From a bacterium (GTDB taxonomy: Bacteria > Bacillota > Negativicutes > Acidaminococcales > Acidaminococcaceae), in NCBI GenBank assembly GCA_004562175.1, contig SFRS01000022.1, positions 1 through 8,267 of the forward strand: 8,267 nt of DNA, given 5' to 3'. The notes beneath the pieces are model-generated. The model saw nothing but the letters and a program-made list of their open reading frames with translations. It searched no databases and was not told the origin of the DNA. Position numbers and translations under genes: made by a program. Positions 5,379 to 8,267 of the stretch are shown in pieces (the stretch's first letter is position 1; the number at the start of each line of letters is the position of its first letter).

Positions 5379-6296
5379 TTACTTTTCAGTATCAAACAGA
5401 GCTTCTACAAACTTAGCAGGCTCAAAGGGACGGAAGTCCATAATGCCCTCGCCAATGCCAATCCATTTCACGGGCAAGCCCAGCTCCTCCTTGATGGCTA
5501 CAACTACGCCGCCCTTGGCAGTGCCGTCCAATTTGGTGAGCACTACGCCGGTCACGTTGGCTGTATCCATAAAGACCTTGGCTTGGTTAATGGCATTTTG
5601 GCCGGTGGTGGCATCCAAAACCAAGAAGGTTTCGTGGGGAGCTTCGGGAATTTCACGCTTAATAATGCGGTGAATTTTTTCCAGCTCGTTCATCAGATTA
5701 GCCTTGTTGTGCAAGCGGCCTGCAGTATCGATGAACAGAATGTCCGCCTTGCGGGCAATGGCAGCCTTTACAGCATCGAAAACAACTGCCGCCGGGTCCG
5801 CGCCCTCGTTATGGCGAATAACATCACAGTTAGCACGCTGGCCCCAAATGGTCAGCTGCTCCGCAGCGGCCGCACGGAAGGTGTCGCCTGCTGCCAAAAT
5901 AACCTTGTATTTGAACAGGGTGAAATAGTTGGCTAGCTTGCCAATGGTAGTGGTCTTGCCCACACCATTGACTCCCACTACCAAAATAACCGTGGGCTTA
6001 GCGCCAATGCGGGTGCGTTGGCCACTATCAGCCAAGAGCTCCGCCATGTATTTTTTCAGGAAGGGAATGACATCCTCAGTGCTCTTGATTTCACGAGTTT
6101 TGGCAGCCTTGCGCACAGCCTCAATGAGCTTTTCCGTGGTCTTCACGCCCACGTCCGCGCTCAGCAAAATCATTTCCAGCTCTTCTAAAAAGTCATCATC
6201 AATAGCTGTGGACAGGCCCACCAGCTCTTGAATACGGTCGGTAAAATTGCGCCGAGTCTTGGTCAGACCTTCCTTTAAGCGCTCAAAAAATCCCAT
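5379..6296 (-). CDS. ftsY: Signal recognition particle receptor FtsY
   Basis: FtsY is the membrane-associated receptor GTPase that docks the SRP-ribosome complex at the translocon by forming a twin-GTPase heterodimer with Ffh. The 305-residue product has an N domain (1-95) and a full G domain: G1 [10 protein letters not shown] (108-117), [11 protein letters not shown] (138-148), G3 DTAGR (190-194), DATTGQNA (228-235), G4 [10 protein letters not shown] (254-263) and the closing GIGE (280-283). It lacks the long acidic A domain of E. coli FtsY and starts with an amphipathic [18 protein letters not shown] that probably contacts the membrane, as in other Firmicutes. An in-frame TTG at 6302 is too close to the ribosome binding site; the ATG at 6294-6296 is 8 nt from AAGGAG (6305-6310). 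It lies 2 nt after the smc stop. The stop codon abuts the palindromic repeat. Confidence 0.97.
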   Translation of the reverse strand: MGFFERLKEGLTKTRRNFTDRIQELVGLSTAIDDDFLEELEMILLSADVGVKTTEKLIEAVRKAAKTREIKSTEDVIPFLKKYMAELLADSGQRTRIGAKPTVILVVGVNGVGKTTTIGKLANYFTLFKYKVILAAGDTFRAAAAEQLTIWGQRANCDVIRHNEGADPAAVVFDAVKAAIARKADILFIDTAGRLHNKANLMNELEKIHRIIKREIPEAPHETFLVLDATTGQNAINQAKVFMDTANVTGVVLTKLDGTAKGGVVVAIKEELGLPVKWIGIGEGIMDFRPFEPAKFVEALFDTEK

Positions 6297-6298
6297 AA

Positions 6299-8267
6299 TC
6301 AACTCTCCTTTGCATTTATCTTCACGGATAATAGTTTCGATACACCGGATTCTTCCATGGTCACACCATACATGATATCCGCCGCCTCCATGGTGCCCTT
6401 GCGGTGGGTAATCATGATGAATTGGGTCTTGGCTGCATATTCTCTGAGGAAATTGGCAAAGCGCTGGATATTGGCGTCATCCAAGGGCGCATCAATTTCG
6501 TCCAGAATGCAGAAGGGTGCCGGTTGGTAGCTGAGCAGGGCAAACAAAAGGGCGATAACCGTCAGCGCTCTTTCGCCGCCGCTCATCAAGTACAGGCTTT
6601 GCAGCTTTTTGCCCGGCGGCTGCACCTCGATATCAATGCCGGAATCAAGAATATTCTCCGGCTCGGTGAGCTTCAGCACTGCTGTGCCGCCACCAAAAAG
6701 CTTCACGTAGCATTGAGCGAAATATACATTTATTTGAGCAAAGGCTTCCTTGAAGCGCTTGGTCATGCCACTGTTGATTTCGCTAATCACTGCCTCTAAA
6801 TTCTCCTTGGCGGTGCACAAATCCTCGTACTGCTTGCGCAGGAATTCGCTACGTTCCTTCACAGCCTGGTATTCTTCAATGGCTGCCGCGTTAATAGGGC
6901 CCAGCTCGGTGATGGCCAAGGACAGCTTGCTGGTACGACGCTGCAGTGCCTTCAAATCCAGCTCCGCTACCTCGCTTACATCCACAAGCTTGGCTTGGGT
7001 GGCGTCCATGTGGTAATCCTGCTCCAGCTGCTCCAAAACATGCTGGTAATCGCTGTCCTGACGGGCCAGCTCCAGCTCCGCCTGACGCAGAGCGCCCTCG
7101 CTGTTGGCAGTATCCTTGCGGGCTGCGCTGACAGCCTGCTCCAGCTGGCTTTGCTTATTCAGCAAGGCCCCCCGCTGCTCGGTGAACTCGTCCTTGCCGC
7201 TGACGATTTTCTTCAGCTCGGCCAGCTCTTCCTCACCCTGCCGCTGCAGCTCCTGCTGGCGCTCTTGGCACTCAGCAATGGTCTGCTCCAGCTTGTCTGC
7301 TTCCTCTTGGTTGGCGCTGATTTCCTTGCGCACCCTAATGGTATCCGCATCCAGCTGCTGCATGCGCTGGCTGTTGAGCTCCGCCTTGGCAGCCGATGTT
7401 TCCAAGGCTACGCGAGCATCCTGCAGCTGGTTTTCCAAAGCTGTCACAGCACTGCCCAATTGGGCAATCTGGCGCTTCATGCCTTCCAGCTGCTCCCTAG
7501 CCTCCGCATCCAAGCTCTCGCGCTCGCTGACGTTGGTACGCAGTGCCTTGAGCTTGTCCCGGTTGGCCATATATTCATCAGTAACCTGTTTTCTATCATC
7601 TAAAAGTAAGAGTAAATTATCGTTTTCACGCTTTTGGGTGGCCTCCAGCTGCTCTAGGTGCAGGCGTATTTCGCTGCCCTTGAGCCGCAGCTGTGCCAGC
7701 TGCTCCTTGGCCTCACTTTGCTTGCGGGTCAGCTCCTTGGCCTCCCGCTCCTGCTCCTCCAGCTGCTCCTGCCAGCGCAGCACCTCTTGGTGCAAGCCGT
7801 CGCAGAGCTGGAGCGCCTGCTTGATCTCCCGCTCACGGCTCAAATAGCCTTCCCGCTGTCTTCTGGCACCGCCAGTCATGCTGCCGCCGGCGTTGACCAC
7901 ATCACCGTCCAGGGTGACAACCCGGAGGCGATACCTAGTCGCCTTGGCGGCCGCCAGGGCGGCATCCATATTCTCCGCAATGAGCACTCTGCCTAGCAAA
8001 AAGCGGATGGCGTTTTCCGCTTCGCTCTCGTAGTCGAGGAGGTCCACCGCAAAGCCGCATACGCCAGGCAGCTTCGCCGCCGCTGCCTCCTCCTGGGAGG
8101 GAAAGCGGCGTTGGATGGCATCCAAAGGTAGGAAGGTGGCGCGTCCGCTGCCGGTTTGCTTCAAGTAGGCGATGGCCTGCTTGGCACCTTGGGCGCTGCG
8201 GCTCACAATATTTTGTGCGCCCTCGCCCAAGGCTGTTTCCATGGCCGCCACGTATTTGTCTTCAACC
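6299..8267 (-). CDS. smc: Chromosome segregation ATPase SMC (C-terminal part, cut by window edge)
   Basis: SMC dimers with ScpA/ScpB load on and organise the chromosome near the origin. The frame stays open to the window edge, so the N-terminal Walker A lobe and first coiled coil are outside; about 655 residues of an expected 1,150-1,200 are present. Residues 1-135 of the fragment are the hinge, beginning VEDKYVAAMETALGEGAQNIV and ending with VVNAGGSMTGGA (about 123-134). Residues about 140-500 are a Glu/Gln/Leu-rich antiparallel coiled coil. The C-terminal head has the ABC signature SGGERAL from residue 562, Walker B CILDEIDAPLDDAN with catalytic Glu near 590, and the H-loop MITHRKGTME. An internal GTG at 8251 is not a start, since hinge sequence continues upstream of it. 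smc directly precedes ftsY, as in B. subtilis. Confidence 0.97.
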   Translation of the reverse strand, partial: VEDKYVAAMETALGEGAQNIVSRSAQGAKQAIAYLKQTGSGRATFLPLDAIQRRFPSQEEAAAAKLPGVCGFAVDLLDYESEAENAIRFLLGRVLIAENMDAALAAAKATRYRLRVVTLDGDVVNAGGSMTGGARRQREGYLSREREIKQALQLCDGLHQEVLRWQEQLEEQEREAKELTRKQSEAKEQLAQLRLKGSEIRLHLEQLEATQKRENDNLLLLLDDRKQVTDEYMANRDKLKALRTNVSERESLDAEAREQLEGMKRQIAQLGSAVTALENQLQDARVALETSAAKAELNSQRMQQLDADTIRVRKEISANQEEADKLEQTIAECQERQQELQRQGEEELAELKKIVSGKDEFTEQRGALLNKQSQLEQAVSAARKDTANSEGALRQAELELARQDSDYQHVLEQLEQDYHMDATQAKLVDVSEVAELDLKALQRRTSKLSLAITELGPINAAAIEEYQAVKERSEFLRKQYEDLCTAKENLEAVISEINSGMTKRFKEAFAQINVYFAQCYVKLFGGGTAVLKLTEPENILDSGIDIEVQPPGKKLQSLYLMSGGERALTVIALLFALLSYQPAPFCILDEIDAPLDDANIQRFANFLREYAAKTQFIMITHRKGTMEAADIMYGVTMEESGVSKLLSVKINAKES
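6305..6310 (-). promoter_or_regulatory. Ribosome binding site deciding the ftsY start
   Basis: AAGGAG inside the last codons of smc, 8 nt before the ATG at 6294-6296. An upstream in-frame TTG is only 2 nt from it, so the ATG start ([10 protein letters not shown]) is preferred. The overlap with smc means ftsY translation is coupled to smc. Confidence 0.8.

Noticed and set aside
6995..7847. Two long plus-strand open frames opposite the smc coiled coil
   Set aside because: They are rich in Leu or Ser, as expected from the complement of CAG/GAG-rich coiled-coil codons, and they overlap each other and a conserved smc. They are shadows.

Overview
The window is a conserved bacterial housekeeping block. 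All recognisable genes lie on the minus strand, so transcription runs from high to low coordinates. In that order it carries the C-terminal half of smc, then ftsY, ylxM, ffh, rpsP, khpA (KH-domain protein), ylqD, rimM, trmD, a SPOUT-type RNA methyltransferase of the PF09936 kind, and rplS. Apart from the methyltransferase gene, this is the smc-ftsY / ylxM-ffh-rpsP-ylqC-ylqD-rimM-trmD-rplS order known from Bacillus subtilis. That order, the strong AGGAGG-type ribosome binding sites, the short FtsY and the presence of YlxM and YlqD point to a Firmicutes genome. The extra methyltransferase and moderate GC content make Negativicutes (Selenomonadales/Acidaminococcaceae-like) my best guess, but this is inference from memory of gene order, not a phylogeny.

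Layout. 6299-8267: smc, cut by the window edge, so only the hinge, the second coiled coil and the C-terminal ATPase lobe are present. 5379-6296: ftsY, 2 nt after smc and coupled to it. 5164-5378: an intergenic stretch holding a long imperfect palindrome (probably a dispersed repeat), an intrinsic terminator that closes the smc-ftsY transcript, and a near-consensus sigma-A promoter whose -35 box lies inside the terminator's 3' arm. 497-5152: a tightly packed unit from ylxM to the methyltransferase, with gaps from a 4-bp overlap up to 55 bp. 369-496: an intergenic stretch with a likely extended -10 promoter and a structured leader for rplS. 27-368: rplS. The first 26 bases follow rplS and show no gene or terminator.

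How the genes work together. Ffh and FtsY are the protein GTPase pair of signal-recognition-particle targeting, and YlxM is associated with that pathway. RpsP and RplS are ribosomal proteins. RimM helps 30S maturation around S16/S19, TrmD makes m1G37 in tRNA, and KhpA is a small RNA-binding protein. The PF09936 methyltransferase is probably another RNA modification enzyme of unknown target. SMC condenses and segregates the chromosome and is linked here only by operon structure.

I found no exotic system, CRISPR array, tRNA, rRNA or intact mobile element. The points most worth a second look are the palindromic repeat next to the ftsY stop codon, the fused terminator/promoter before ylxM, the uncharacterised methyltransferase with the linker-like TrmD tail before it, and the rplS promoter/leader. 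Several start codons were placed inside longer open frames because of ribosome binding site position and family length: methyltransferase 1072, khpA 3095, rpsP 3391 and ftsY 6296.
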